Of a DNA stretch of 64,000 nucleotides, positions 36,787 to 48,800 are shown piece by piece; position 1 is the stretch's first letter, and each line of letters opens with the position of its first letter. Where the stretch lies: contig CAKMRJ010005745.1 of assembly GCA_928212115.1 (NCBI GenBank), positions 102,353,063 through 102,417,062 on the forward strand. Reading direction: 5' to 3'. The notes below the pieces were generated by a model, which did not search any database, had not been told where the DNA came from, and saw only the letters and a list, made by a program, of their open reading frames with translations. The DNA comes from Lactuca virosa. Lineage: Eukaryota > Streptophyta > Magnoliopsida > Asterales > Asteraceae. A program made the translations under genes and the position numbers.

Positions 36787-39018
36787 TTATATATGATTAG
36801 TCATATAAGTGGGGTTACATGGCAAATTCATTCAAATCGATATTGTTTTGGTATTTTCCAATACTATGCCAATTTCTTAATGAGACCTACGAAATTGTGG
36901 TTATTTTCTGGGAAAAAAAAAAAAAAAAAAAAAAACTTGATTTTTGCTTAAATTTTGATAAAGTGTTAATACGTTTTAATTGTTTTTGTCTTTTTCCCTT
37001 GTAAATATCTTTGACAACTAAATTGTGTTCAAACTTGTAAGTATGTTACAAATGTTGTGGATTCGACTCAAATATATACCAAAGTCACTTTTATTTTGTT
37101 CTAAAACTTAAACTATATAGATTTAATTTTCTTGTTCGCAAATCAATACAATCACAAAAGTATGTTTTCCAAATCTCTTAATCAAACATCAAGTACAACA
37201 CTATTTTATAATCGAATTGTACAGACTCAAGATATTAATGAATCTTACATAATACTAAAAAGCCCATCTGTAAACACAAAGCCCATTTCCCATTGGGGAA
37301 CACAAAACCCACATCATGTATCCTATGTTGGTTGGGAATTGACTATTTCGTTTTATACACTTCATTTTTCTTAGAAAATGTACGTTTATTAGATGGTGAT
37401 AGTAGATCTCTATCAATCCACTTCGATTTTCCAAATCTAATCAAAAGAAAATATTTGTTGTAAACTGTGAAGAACCTTATATATACACTCATTAACCAGA
37501 AACAAATTAGTGCATTTTTAGCAAAATAAATGTATATTTGGAATCAAAGGAATAACTAGAATGATTAAAAAAACCATATATGAGAGATTGATGCATCCAA
37601 AAATGATTGAAAAGTAAAAGCAAGCGAAGATCAAATATCGGTCTTCTGATTTCGATTCTTTTAAAAGAATTTAACGTATAAGAGTAACTTAAAGGTCATA
37701 AAATTAAATTCCTTCGAGCATTTGTGCTTGATATATTATCTATAAAGAACAAAAATATATAAATGATACCTTACCTACCGAACAAACAACCAACAATTTG
37801 CTAGTTGCAAAATAATTGCGTTGATGACAAGGGATATGTAACGTGTAAGCATTCTGTAGGCAAATAAACTCGTAAGTACTCCCTAGTAAAAGTGTTTTGT
37901 AGGTATTTCATAAGTAAATTTCTGACAAAATATTCTATAGGAAACTTTGCAGGTAATTCATAGGAAAAAATTAACCATGAAGATTTTTCCTACAAACCGT
38001 TTTTTGTTGGAATTATGTAGGTAACGCCCTGCTCCTACAGATTTCCTATGAATAATATCGTAGGTGTTTCCTATTCTTAAAGAGAAACACAGCTATTGGT
38101 GGTGCAACGACAACGCCGAGTTATTCTACTAGGAGATAAACCATCTGAGCTAACTCGGCGTTCCACGTTGCACCACTGACAACCATGTTTCGAAATCCAT
38201 TTCGCATGCTATAGAAGTATAAATAAGACCCAATTTCTATTTTTCGGAAGAAAAAAAAATACAGAGATTTCAAATTGTTATTTATAAAGTAGTATCATGC
38301 AAAGAATGAGAGTAAATACTATCAAACTAAAATATTTGATGACAGAAATCGAACTCCTCTTGACCCCTTAAATAGAGCCCACCCCCACCCCACCCCCCAT
38401 TGTTTGCTATAGATGGTCATAAAGTGGGATGCTCTTCATTTGGACCATTTCCATTTGATGGTATATCATCAATAGTAGTGGTCTAGGTACGTTCATTGCG
38501 TAAATGATGTTTCACTTTCTTGACTTATTCGACTTTAATTTCACAGAAGAACACGATTCCTATTTCCATTAATTGTTTGAGTGTTTGTTGTTTGCTAGTC
38601 ATTGTCTTCATAAATCAAAAGAACATAATTCTTTTTGCCTATGATGACCTCATAAGATACAATCTTTGAAAGGTCCCACCAAAAGTCTACTGTAATGTGT
38701 AGTGTAAAATGTATAACAAACTATAAACAAAAAAAATAGATTGGTTGATAACAAATTAATTTTGAGCCCCTTTCATTTCTTGAGGCAAGCGCCCTTTGTT
38801 TTCTCAAATAAAATACAATCATAGCCATGGATACTCAATTCTTCTTTACTTTTAAGGTGATGACATAATTAGATCACAAGGAACCAATAAAAGAAATAAA
38901 GAGACATGCACTCACTCATGATACATGCTTTATGCTGACAATGTATAAAGGAATAATGTTATGAAAACCATGGTTTTCGATATATCTGATGAGAATATGG
39001 ATGCTAATTTATTAACTT
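36787..39018. other. Intergenic, no gene seen; short-motif clusters and a hairpin
   Basis: No supported gene. Between about 37850 and 38080, words such as TGTAGG, TATAGGAAA and TTTCCTATGAAT recur in both orientations, like the subterminal repeats of some DNA transposons (low confidence). A hairpin at 38093-38187 is listed separately. An A-run lies at 36911-36933. Confidence 0.4.
38093..38187. other. Imperfect hairpin with arms of about 26 bp
   Basis: GTGGTGCAACG plus AACGCCGAGTT on the left arm are mirrored by AACTCGGCGTT plus CGTTGCACCAC on the right, with a small bulge and a loop of about 27 bases. The stem is much more GC-rich than its surroundings. It could be a MIR-like or small foldback repeat. 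No match to a known microRNA is claimed. Confidence 0.45.
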
Positions 39019-39577
39019 AGGGTTCGTTTGGTTTAATAATGATAGAAAGGGAAACATATGAAGCGGACAGTGTAATAGAATAGTTAAGGTAATAGAATAA
39101 ATTAATATATTAGTACATAATCATGTTCATATTGGCTAGTAAGAATGATATGAAACTTTACATGAATTTTTATTTTTGTATAAATAAAATGTGCAGTTTT
39201 ATCTTTATAACTCTATATTATAAATTAACTAATAAATTTTTTCTACAAAAATAAAAAATAATAGTTCATTAAACTTCAAATGAGATTATAATATAAATAC
39301 AATCTTTTATTGTTTTTCAAAACGAGAATTTGTTTTTTTAATTAAAATCATGTAATTTGTAGAAAAAAAAATACATAAATGAAAATAAGTTATATTAAAA
39401 AAATATCATTTCATTACGGAATAAAAAAAAATGAGCAAAGAATGAAAATTAACAAAAGAAAGAAATCATATTTTTTAAATAATCAAATATTATGACAAAA
39501 CAAACATTGTTTCATTCTAATATAATGAACAATGTTATTCTTTTCTTTATACTATCATATCAAACACAACACCTTAA
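39019..39577. mobile_element. Possible MITE (hAT-like ends), degenerate
   Basis: AGGGTTCGTTTGGTTTAATAATGATAG at the left resembles the complement of the right end (AAGGTGTTGTGTTTGATATGATAG). The interior is AT-rich with AGAATAG/ATGAAAAT words. No clear target duplication, so the call is weak. Confidence 0.35.
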
Positions 39578-39996
39578 TTAGATTTTTTCTCATTTAGCAA
39601 GATAAAATGTTATATGCAACTAAAATTATCATTTTTGAACAATGTGTCTAGCTAGTTCAATTTTACTACATACAAAAAGACTGATAACATGGAAACAAAA
39701 AATTGTAATTTTCTTTAATGTGAAAAAAATGATCTTTTTGTTAATTATACCGCATACCCAAAAACTATTTCGTACAAGTTATGCCCTAATTCAGATTTCT
39801 GGATCTGCTAGTAAAAATAAAATGAATGCCTTAAGAATATTACAAAACCAAAGAAATCCCATGAACTAATTAAATAGAATAATACTTTTAGCTCAAATTC
39901 AAGACTTTATACATCGAAATCTCCTTCCCTAAATTTAAACAAAATTGTTAGAAAAGAAGAAAAGCAATTTTGGTTTCTCTTCTTCAGCTATAATCA

Positions 39997-40254
39997 TTAG
40001 TTCTGAGTCGGGTTTGAACCACTTGGCGGACTCTTCCTCAAACTAGCTTCTGCTGATGTTTCAGAGTCTTCCATGGCTGCACTACGCTTATTAGGTGGAT
40101 TTGTAGAAAGTGTGGTGAGAGAAGACGTCAGTAGTAGCTTTCTTGATTGAGCTCGATCTTTGACTGAAGTAATGTCATGTTGACCATGGCAGAACAAGGA
40201 TGATGATAACAAAATCAAAGAAAACAGAAGTACGAATACTTTGTAAGGCGCCAT
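39997..40254 (-). CDS. CLE-family secreted signalling peptide precursor, 85 aa
   Basis: Intronless frame starting MAPYKVFVLLFSLILLSSS, a clear signal peptide (about residues 1-24). A variable Ser/Thr/Lys-rich linker follows, and the protein ends with KSPPSGSNPTQN (residues 74-85), preceded by Leu-Arg. The 12 C-terminal residues fit the CLE motif at Pro4, Ser5, Gly6, Asn8, Pro9 and Asn12, and the motif is exactly terminal as in most CLE genes. CLE peptides are cut from the precursor in the apoplast and bind leucine-rich-repeat receptor kinases to control stem-cell and vascular fate. Odd points are Lys for Arg at position 1, Ser for Pro at position 7 (the usual arabinosylated hydroxyproline) and Gln for His at 11. 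IDA-like peptides share PPSG but end differently. The start is the only Met before the hydrophobic core. Confidence 0.65.
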   Translation of the reverse strand: MAPYKVFVLLFSLILLSSSLFCHGQHDITSVKDRAQSRKLLLTSSLTTLSTNPPNKRSAAMEDSETSAEASLRKSPPSGSNPTQN

Positions 40255-40771
40255 GGTTGATGAATGATGATTCTTGATAGTGTTGAAGAAAATGAGTTGA
40301 TTCCTTCTTAAGAAAGATGGAAGAGGAAGACCATTTATTATTAGATGCAGCTTGTGCTAGAGTCTGACAAAGCATGCATGTGTAATGTTACCTATTACTA
40401 ATATAATATGAAAATAAAGCATTGGAAAAGAAAGAAACAAGTGTAAAGTGTAGTCTCATAGAGTCAAAGATTGTAAAAGTTTATACTTTTTGTGAACTAA
40501 ATACGCGTTTTAGATCATTCACTTTACAACCTTTTCACGTAAAAAGAGAGCATTGGCATGGGCATGGCCCTTTCCCCACAAGCTCCTCTTTTCTTTTCAT
40601 ATGTGGATGTACTTCCTCTGTAAAGTGAGACCCCTTTTCATCCTCTTTCTAATTGATGATGAACTCATTCAATCTTCGCTTCACCTCTTTTCTTCCTTGG
40701 ATCATGTTAAAATGTATATGCATATGCAACTTCCAATCTGTGCCGAAAAATATGTTAAAGTGCATCTAGAG

Positions 40772-41104
40772 TCAATGTTTTAAGAACATGTTTTTTGGTT
40801 GAACTGATATGGTGATTGGTTTCCGATTCGATCGCCGGTTCAACCCGGCTTCCATAATTTTTATGTATTTTCTATTAATATACATAGATATATATAAAAC
40901 CAAGAATTTACCTACATCTGGCAGTCGTACACTCCGGTTAACTTTATGGATCGAACGGTTTTAAAGAAATTGTCCGGTTCTATCCAGTCTAGAAATTGGC
41001 ATAAAACCGGTCTTTGACTCTTTGTAGAACCGATCTCATCTCCGGTTTCCGGTCCGACCAAGTCAACCGACCGACTCGAACCGGTTTTTAAAACATTGTC
41101 TACA
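40772..41104. mobile_element. Possible MITE with CCGG-rich interior
   Basis: The left end TCAATGTTTTAAGAAC mirrors the right end GTTTTTAAAACATTG. Both subterminal parts contain ACCGGTT/CCGGTTC motifs that read in opposite directions. No coding capacity. The target site is not resolved. Confidence 0.4.
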
Positions 41105-41835
41105 ATGCATGAGAGTTTTTTCATTTTAAAAAAAAAAAAAAAAAAAAAAATACTAGTTCGTTATTTCTCTGTAATAGAGTAGAGGTTTTTCATTTTCTTT
41201 TTTATGGGTTGTTTCTATAGTTTGTTACTTAGTTACAATTTGGTGGAAAACATATAAGACCTACATTATTATTGATAAATCTCATGACAAAACCTTTTTG
41301 GAAAAACTTTGGTTTGAAAAAAGATGCCCCAATGACTTTTTATTATTATTTAGAGTTTTCGGTTTGAAAAAACTTCTAAAAATCATTTAGTGTGGATCTC
41401 TAATAAACTAATTATTTTATAATTGTTTTTAGGAATCTTCAACAAAAGACTGAAGTGTTAGTTGCTACATGAGTACAACAGTACAAGGGACAGAAATATA
41501 GATATATAAAGAAAAAAAATACTTTAATTAGACTTTTCACTTTATTTTAAGTGACATCAAACTCTGAGACAATTTAGGATTCATCATCAAACGATTCTTC
41601 ATCGCTAAATCTTTGTAACTCTTTCTAAATTCTCTTTATATTAATCATTAGAGTTTGTTATACGTGAATAGCTTGTACGGTTTGTTGATATAGTAGTCTT
41701 TGGACTCTTATTGAGAAATAAAGTTTATGACTCAAAATTTGGGAAGTTATTAGCAGCCGAGATTGTAATGCATATAAAGAGCTCATAATTCTTTCTCATT
41801 ATTGATTTGAGACAGTATGTCATATTCTGAATTTT

Positions 41836-42052
41836 TTTACCTTTTAAAATAATCAAAAATGGCTTCTTCTTTTTTTTCTTTTGAAACGTCAAACTATCAT
41901 ACTTCTAATCTAATCTTAAACACCATCTATGTCTCCTAGTGATTTACCTTTTAAAATAATCAAAAATGGCTTCTTCTTTTTTTTTTTTTTTTGAAACGTC
42001 AAACTATCATACTTCTAATCTATTCTTAAACACCATCTATGTCTCCTAGTGA
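41836..42052. repeat. Tandem duplication of about 108 bp
   Basis: TTTACCTTTTAAAATAATC begins two adjacent near-identical units (about 41836 and 41943), each ending in CATCTATGTCTCCTAGTG. They differ mainly in the length of a T-run and one substitution. Confidence 0.8.
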
Positions 42053-43444
42053 GACTTGAACACAGAACCTCTCATTTTAGAAAGTCACTCATTACCGCTA
42101 GGCCAAAGGCCTTTTGGTCCCAAATGGCTATTATTAGGAAGCTTTGGACCATAATGGTTGTTTTGGAAAAAAAAGGGCCAACATAGATGGGTTTATTTCT
42201 AGCATTTGGCCTTAATCATATACGTAGATGAATCAACTGTGATATGTTTGACTAGAAATTGTTAAAAAAAAATGAAAATTAATAGAATTGAAGGCATCAC
42301 ATGCCTTCGGGCATGGTCCACACCATTGTATTTCGAAATGTTTAATGTCATCTTTTTTCAATAAAATATTTTGATTTTAAGTACCAATATCACATATAGT
42401 TTACATCTCCTATATTTGTTTAACTTTTTATTAGATTTAAGTCAAAAACAATTTTTTTTTTCTCGAAATTCCGGAATTGTTCTTCTGATTTCGGACTTAT
42501 TCTTGAAATTCCAGAGTTTTTGTTTTTTTTTTCAAAATGCAAAGTTTTAGTCCGGAATCCGGAATATTGGTCCGAATATACTTTTTTGTTAGAAAAAATG
42601 TTTTTTCTTGGTCTGGAATGCCCATTCCGGACCAAGTAGTTATTTTGCCAAAAATATTTTTTTTTGGTTATTTTTTTTAAATAAACACTAAAAAAATGGT
42701 TAGATTTCTTAATTTCCCTAATAAAAATATGAAAGTAGGATGCGATAAAAATGTAAAATATCCATGACTTCTTTTTCTTACAAATAACAACAAAGATTAA
42801 TTGAAAGATAATCATATGGTTAAAAGCAATAAATAGCAACGTACTTTTATTTATTTATTTATTATATCATCCTACTTTTATTTCTTCTATTACAACATTG
42901 TACTTTCATTTTTTTTCTTACTAAGGCATTGTAATTCGATAATCTTTAAAAAATTTCAACAGTGCAAATCCTTAACAATTTTTGTCGGTTGATGCCCAAA
43001 AATTATTTAAACAGGAGCAAATTATTCAAATAATTGGCTTAATTCAAGGATAAAGTTCATTATGAAACACAATTACAACTCTAAGATAAAAAATTTAACA
43101 ATACATGCTCTTAAAGAAACAATTAAAATCCATAAAAGATACATGATGTTCTTGAATAAATACAACTACAAAGATAACATATAACAATAAGCAACATTAA
43201 ATCGATAATAAATAGCATATAACTAAGGTATCATTTATAAGAGTAATTAGGAGCCAACAGTTTTATTTTTCTATACCTTTTGAGAAGGACTTAATGTCCT
43301 CGATCTTTATTTTCTTCAATTTGAGACATTATACTTTGAAAAATCTTCCCAATTACAGAAGTGAAAATTGATTTGTATTATAGAAAAGAATCAGAAAAAT
43401 ACAAACATACATTGTGTTCCATGAATCAAACAACTAAACCTCCA

Positions 43445-44143
43445 CTAATCATCCATCAATCTTGATAATTCTTTCTTCTTCCAAACAACATTTTCATAAC
43501 CAAATAACTTCACAAAACAAGAAACCAACTGTTCTTGAACCACTTCTTCATCAGGAAGCACAATATCAGTCTCTTTTGCCAAAGATGTGACATCTTTATC
43601 AGCAATTCCACAAGGCACAATATGTTTAAAATAACTCAAATCAGGATCAATATTAAAAGCTAAACCATGTGATGTAATCCCAGATGAAATCCTAACTCCA
43701 ATTGCACCAATCTTTCTTTCACCAACCCAAACCCCAGTTTCACATTTCCTTTGACCATGAGCTTTGACCCCATAAATAGAAGCTAAGTCAATCATGGTTG
43801 ACTCAAGATTTTCAACATATTTCCTAGCTCCTAAACCGATTTCTCTTAAGGAAATAATAGGGTATAGAATGGCTTGATGAGGGCCATGAAATGTAATGTC
43901 ACCTCCCCTTTGTGTGTAATGAAGTTCAGCACCCATGGATTTAAGCTCAGATTCGGGAATAAGTAAGTTGTAATCTGTTCTACGTTTGCCTAGTGTGTAT
44001 GTAGGTGGATGTTGTAAGGATAAAAGGGTATCAGAAATCTTACTGATTTTCCTATCGGAAGCTAGCTTTTCTTGCAATTTAAGGGCTTCTAAGTAATTGA
44101 GTGTCCCCAGCTTCCATACCTCAAGATTCCGAGGAATTCTCAT
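43445..44143 (-). CDS. LIP2: Octanoyltransferase LIP2/LipB, mitochondrial, 232 aa
   Basis: The enzyme moves the octanoyl group from octanoyl-ACP to lipoyl-domain proteins such as glycine decarboxylase H protein and 2-oxo acid dehydrogenases. This is the first step of lipoate synthesis in mitochondria. The frame is a complete LipB domain. HPPTYTLGKRRTD is at 45-57, the family signature RGGDITFHGPHQ at 79-90, the catalytic Lys144 in GERKIGAIG, and the catalytic Cys178 in VPCGIADKDVTSL. Length matches plant LIP2 (about 235 aa). There is no long presequence, as in other plant LIP2 proteins, where the N-terminal part itself directs import. The coding region is one exon. The minus strand just upstream reads TTTATCAG|GGAATG, a good intron end, so a 5'-UTR intron reaching to about 44648 (CTAG|GTTCG) is likely. 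Confidence 0.93.
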   Translation of the reverse strand: MRIPRNLEVWKLGTLNYLEALKLQEKLASDRKISKISDTLLSLQHPPTYTLGKRRTDYNLLIPESELKSMGAELHYTQRGGDITFHGPHQAILYPIISLREIGLGARKYVENLESTMIDLASIYGVKAHGQRKCETGVWVGERKIGAIGVRISSGITSHGLAFNIDPDLSYFKHIVPCGIADKDVTSLAKETDIVLPDEEVVQEQLVSCFVKLFGYENVVWKKKELSRLMDD

Positions 44144-44158
44144 TCCCTGATAAAAAGA

Positions 44159-44650
44159 ATATCAGATTGAATTATCTCATAGCACATTTAAAGCTTGAGA
44201 TCGTAGAAGGATATGCACTCATGTCTTGTTTTAATTTTTCGGATTTTAGTTCCCTAACTTTGATTTGGGTACAGAAGAATCACAGAAGCGAAACTCACTT
44301 TGGCATTATAACAAACAGGTTATGAGCACCAGTTTTCAATCTAAACGAAACGAAGAAGATTTGAAAAAGTGTAGATCTTTGGAAGATAAACAACTTTCAC
44401 AGCTCTTACGCATCGATTGATAATAGAATTGAAGAATAAAGCAAGGAAAAAAAACGAAGATAGCAGGAAAAAAACGACACAGTGAATGTTTCTATTTTAC
44501 AACTCTTATGCATCAATTGATAAACTCAGTGAACCAACAAAGTATTCTAACATAAACCAGGGAAGAGAAGGAAGAATAAAGCTAGGGGGAAAAATCGACA
44601 GCAGGAAAAAAAAACGAATATGGCAGGAAAAATTGAACAAAAACGAACCT
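44159..44650 (-). other. Probable intron in the LIP2 5' UTR
   Basis: On the minus strand a donor CTAG|GTTCGTTTT near 44648 and an acceptor TTTTTATCAG near 44150 bound an AT-rich stretch without long ORFs. The flanking 44651-44800 is richer in G+C and fits a first UTR exon. Inferred from splice-site motifs only. Confidence 0.4.
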
Positions 44651-44873
44651 AGGAGTGGGGTCGACGGTCTCCAGTGTTGCTGTGGGGGTGCGACGGTCTC
44701 CGACCGGTGGCTTCACAGGGGAGAAGGCGGCGACTGGGGAGGTCTCGCGGAGGAAACGATCGACAGATGGAGACGTCTGTGATTGACTTCGCTTTTGCTC
44801 CAATGTAAAGCTATTTCCTTTTCACTATTCTATCCATTTTCTTTTTTGGAAGAAATAAATAGTAGATATCGAA

Positions 44874-44945
44874 GTCGTTGTAGTATAGTGGTAAGTATTT
44901 CCGCCTGTCACGCGGATGACCCGGGTTCGATCCCCGGCAACGGCG
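44874..44945 (+). tRNA. tRNA-Asp (anticodon GUC)
   Basis: 72-nt cloverleaf: acceptor GTCGTTG pairs with CAACGGC and is followed by discriminator G. The D arm contains AGTATAGTGGTAAGT, the anticodon loop is CTGTCAC with GTC at 44907-44909, and the T arm is CCGGGTTCGATCCCCGG. The anticodon stem is TCCGC/GCGGA, a perfect helix whose outer pair is T-A. No intron and no encoded CCA, as expected for a nuclear gene. It lies close to the 5' end of LIP2 and points away from it. Confidence 0.97.
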
Positions 44946-44948
44946 ACC

Positions 44949-44954
44949 TTTTTT
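44949..44954 (+). terminator. RNA polymerase III terminator of the tRNA gene
   Basis: A run of six T begins four bases after the tRNA end, the usual Pol III stop signal. Confidence 0.8.
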
Positions 44955-45204
44955 GATAATATTTTTTTTAATTGGCGAAAGACCATGATGAATTAATGAC
45001 AATAAATAAGACGAAAATGGAGAAGGATGAGGGCCCAATGTTCAATAGTACTTTTAATCTAATAGATACTTATATTATATTTTGTGTTTTTTTAATTAGT
45101 ACTTTAATCTAATAGATATAATAGATAGATACTTATAATATATTTTATGTTTTTCTTAATTGAACCTTAACTTTTTTTTATTTTTTTGTGTATTTTCATT
45201 ATTC

Positions 45205-45440
45205 CGATCTGGATCTTTTAGTATTTTTTCCAAAAAAATGTTGTAAAATACAAGGCATTTTTCGGAAAACCCTAAAAAAGTTAGGATTTATTTGTAAAAA
45301 GACAGAAGATTAGATGCTTTTTTGGAAAAATAAAATAAACTAAAATAAACAAAGTTGATGGTTTATTTTGAAAAAAAAAATTAATCCGAAAAAAGACAAA
45401 TATAAGATCTTTTATAAAAATAACTCATTGTTTGACATGT
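45205..45440. repeat. Fragment of the foldback family found in the EMSY-LIKE intron
   Basis: TTTTCCAAAAAAATGTTGTAAAATAC and the following CGGAAAA/AAAAAGTT words match 59830-59985 closely. No gene is seen between the tRNA (44945) and the SELO stop (45852). Confidence 0.5.
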
Positions 45441-45851
45441 GTATAATCCTCAAATAACAAAAAATAATTAAATAACTCTAGTTAAAATATATAGGATAAA
45501 AACTAGCAGATTTCCTGCAACTTTGTGGCTTCTTTGTCTCAAGTCCATATTCATGAGGTTTATAGACTACAGACATTTTACCGCCCTATTGTCACAAGGG
45601 TCTAATGCTTACGTACATACTTTTTTTTTTCTCTCGAAAAGCAAACGTTACATTCTAACACCCATCTAAAATAATATTAAAATCCAAAAACAAAGTCAAA
45701 AACTAACAAGTATAAAAACCAACTACATCTCCACAACAAACATAAACATACATACAACATATCACCATTTGTAATGTGCAAATGTTATATATCTACAACC
45801 ACATTGCTCACTCATGAACACTTTTTCATTTCCATAAAAAAAAAAAAAATC

Positions 45852-48800
45852 TCATGAAGAGCAGGAGAGCATGCGGACACCTGGACGATAAGCCCATGCA
45901 GGAGGCAATCGCGCGTATTTTTCCATTCCAGGTTGCTCATCATACGGCCTTTCTATCACTTTAAGCAATCGCCTCACCTCATCAAAGTCCCCTTGTTCAG
46001 CCATGTCTATTGCACTTTGGCAAAGATAGTTCCTCAATATGTACTTTGGGTTCACTGAGTTCATCAAAGCTTTTCTTTCCTCATCTCCAACTCCACTAGC
46101 CAATAGCTGTTCATAAAAGTAATCAAACAAATTAGCAATCTAATTTTCTGTTTTATATTTATGTCTCACTTAGATCATTTTGTTAGACTTTTAGCTTAAT
46201 GGTTTGGTTTTGTACTTTGCAAATGGTTTGGTTTTGTACTTTTGTATTAAAAGTGAGATGACCCAAGAAAGTCAAACTATTTTTTACCAAATGACAGAAA
46301 TTTGACTGTTTTTGAAAAGGGGAAATTTCAGGAAATGGCAACGTACCTTACTCTTTCTATCAATATAGGCAATGTACTTTATTTTACTCATAATAGCAAC
46401 ATACTTAGATTTCCTTACCAATAATAGCAACGAGTGGTGATGAAAATTATAAACTAAAGGGGCCAAAACTAAAAACACCCTAACTTCAAAACTACAGGGA
46501 CTAAAACTGTACTTAGATGAAAATTATAAACTACAGATACCAAAAATGTAACTATTGACATTAAAAATTACAGGGACCAAAAATATAATTATTGGAATTA
46601 AAAACTATAGGGACCAAAAATGTAATTGTTGAAATTAAAAACTACAGGGACCAAAAATGTAATAACTGGAATTAGAAACTACAGTCTACAGGAACTAAAA
46701 CTGTAATTATGCAAATTAAAAATACGAGGACCAAAACTGTAATTATCCTAAATTAAAAACTACATGGACCAAAATTGTATCGAACGCAAATTAATTAATG
46801 TAAACTATAAACTACATTGACCAAAACTGTAACTATTAAAATTAAAAACTATAGGGACCAAAACTGTAATTAGGGCATTTCCTGATATGAAAAATAAAAT
46901 ACATTGCTATTATGAATAAACAAATATAAGTAGGTTGCTATTATGGGCAAAAAAAAAGTAGGTAATGAAGTAAATTGCTATTATTATTAGAAAATCAAAA
47001 TCAAAAGCACGTTGTTATTTATTTTTATTATTGAACTTATTTAATGACATTTGTCAACGAATATTCAAGATAATCAGATTTTACCTCCTCTATGTAAATT
47101 TTGACCCAACTAATCCAAGCCTCTTTCCGCTCTTTTCCAATATCCAACAAAGCAGCTTTGAGTGGAATCAGCAATTCCTCTTCTGGAGTACTGGAATCAG
47201 CTTTGATGTTGGAAAGTAATCTAAAGAAATTCGTGTAGTCAACTTTGTCAACTGCCATATTGTTAAGCAGTTTGCTTATCAGTTGTTTATTATATTTTGG
47301 TAGCCCGAGTTTTTTTGTCATTACTGATTGGTAGTCATCCATAAATTTCGTTCCATATCTGCACACAAAAAAAAAATGAATGTTTTGGGGAAGGAGCAAA
47401 AGGGTAAAAGGGTAAAATTACCTTTCGAGGGCGTAATCGGATTCTTTTTCGTTAATTAAGTGAGCAGATGAAAGAGTTGAAGCAAACTGAGCAATGTTCC
47501 ATAACCCAACATCGGGTTGATTTGCAAAACAATATCGTCTTCCTGGAAGATCTGTAGTGTTTGGTGTAAAACTTGGATCAAAAGCATCTAAAAATCCAAA
47601 AGGCCCATAATCAATTGTGAGCCCTAATACACTCATGTTATCTGTATTCATCACACCATGTGTAAACCCAACACCCTGCCATTTTGCAATCATGGAAGCA
47701 GTTCTTTCAGCAACTTCCACTGCCCAAGCTGTAAAATTTTACAAAAATGTCAAAATCTATAAAAGTATAAAACAATCGTTCAGTTTAATCTTTATATGTT
47801 TTTTTTATTCAATTAAGTCTCAAAAACCGGTAATTGTATTTATTTTGACCCTTTTACCCGGTCAACAGGTCGTCCCACTTTTGACTCATATTTTAAATTT
47901 TATTTCAAATTTGGTGTAAAGTTTACACTTTTGGCCCAGATTTCAAAATTTTGTTACAAATTCATCATAAATTTAGTTTTTTTTTACATTTTTTTCAGGA
48001 TTTTGTTACGAATATGATTTTATACAGCAAAAAAACATATTCGAAACAAAATTTTGAAAAATAAGATGTAAAAAAACTAAATTTATGATGAATTCGTAAC
48101 AAAATTTGAAATCTGGGCCAAAAGTGTAAATTTTGGACCAAATTTGTTATAAAATTTAAAATCTGGGTCAAAAGTGTAAATTTTGAAAGTTGGATGAAGG
48201 TAAAAGAGTCAAAATAAATACAATTAGCGGTTTTTGAAACTTAATTGAATAAAAAAACATATAAGGACTAAATCGATTATGAGGTCAAAATATAAGGACT
48301 TTTATGGAGTTTTCCCTAGTTTTTTTTACATTACCTGCGTATTTATTTGAAGTTAGATCTACTACAGAGTCGTTTTCTTGGCCTGTTGAAAAGGATAAAC
48401 TATCACTTTTGTTCATATTTTCTATATGAGGAAAATGGTGTCTGATTGTGTAATCAGCTAAAGCTTGAACAATTTTAAGGTCTTCTTTTCCTCGTGAAGC
48501 GTGTAGTTGAAATGAACCAAAACGTAAAAAAGATGGTGAAACTCTGCATACAGCTGCACCAGGTTCATCTTTTGGATTTCCACTGTAAATATATTACAGA
48601 AAATAAGCTCTCAAATCTCAAGATTCGTTTGAATGAAAAAGAATTATAGTTTAATAGTAGAAACTTACTCATAGAACATATCACGGGTGACATATTTTCC
48701 AGTTGTTACAAGGCTAAGTGCACGAGTAGTTGGGATTCCAAGACTATGAATTGCTTCACTGCAAAGAAATTCTCTAATGCTGCTACGAAGAACAGCTAAA

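Larger units (their letters stand above)
40255..43444. other. Intergenic, no gene seen
   Basis: About 3.2 kb without a supported gene. It holds a MITE-like unit at about 40772-41104 (CAATGTTTTAA at one end, its complement at the other, many ACCGG/CCGGT words inside), an A-run at 41129-41150, a tandem duplication at 41836-42052, and low-complexity T-rich sequence at 42420-42720. Small ORFs here are AT-rich and unremarkable. Confidence 0.5.

Noticed and set aside
42057..42120. tRNA-like or SINE-like text (AACACAGAACCTCTCATTTTAG..ACCGCTAGGCC)
   Set aside because: Resembles a B-box/anticodon-arm relic common in plant repeats, but no complete cloverleaf or A box could be drawn.
44486..44803. Frames on both strands upstream of LIP2
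   Set aside because: Better explained as first UTR exon plus intron of LIP2; no domain.
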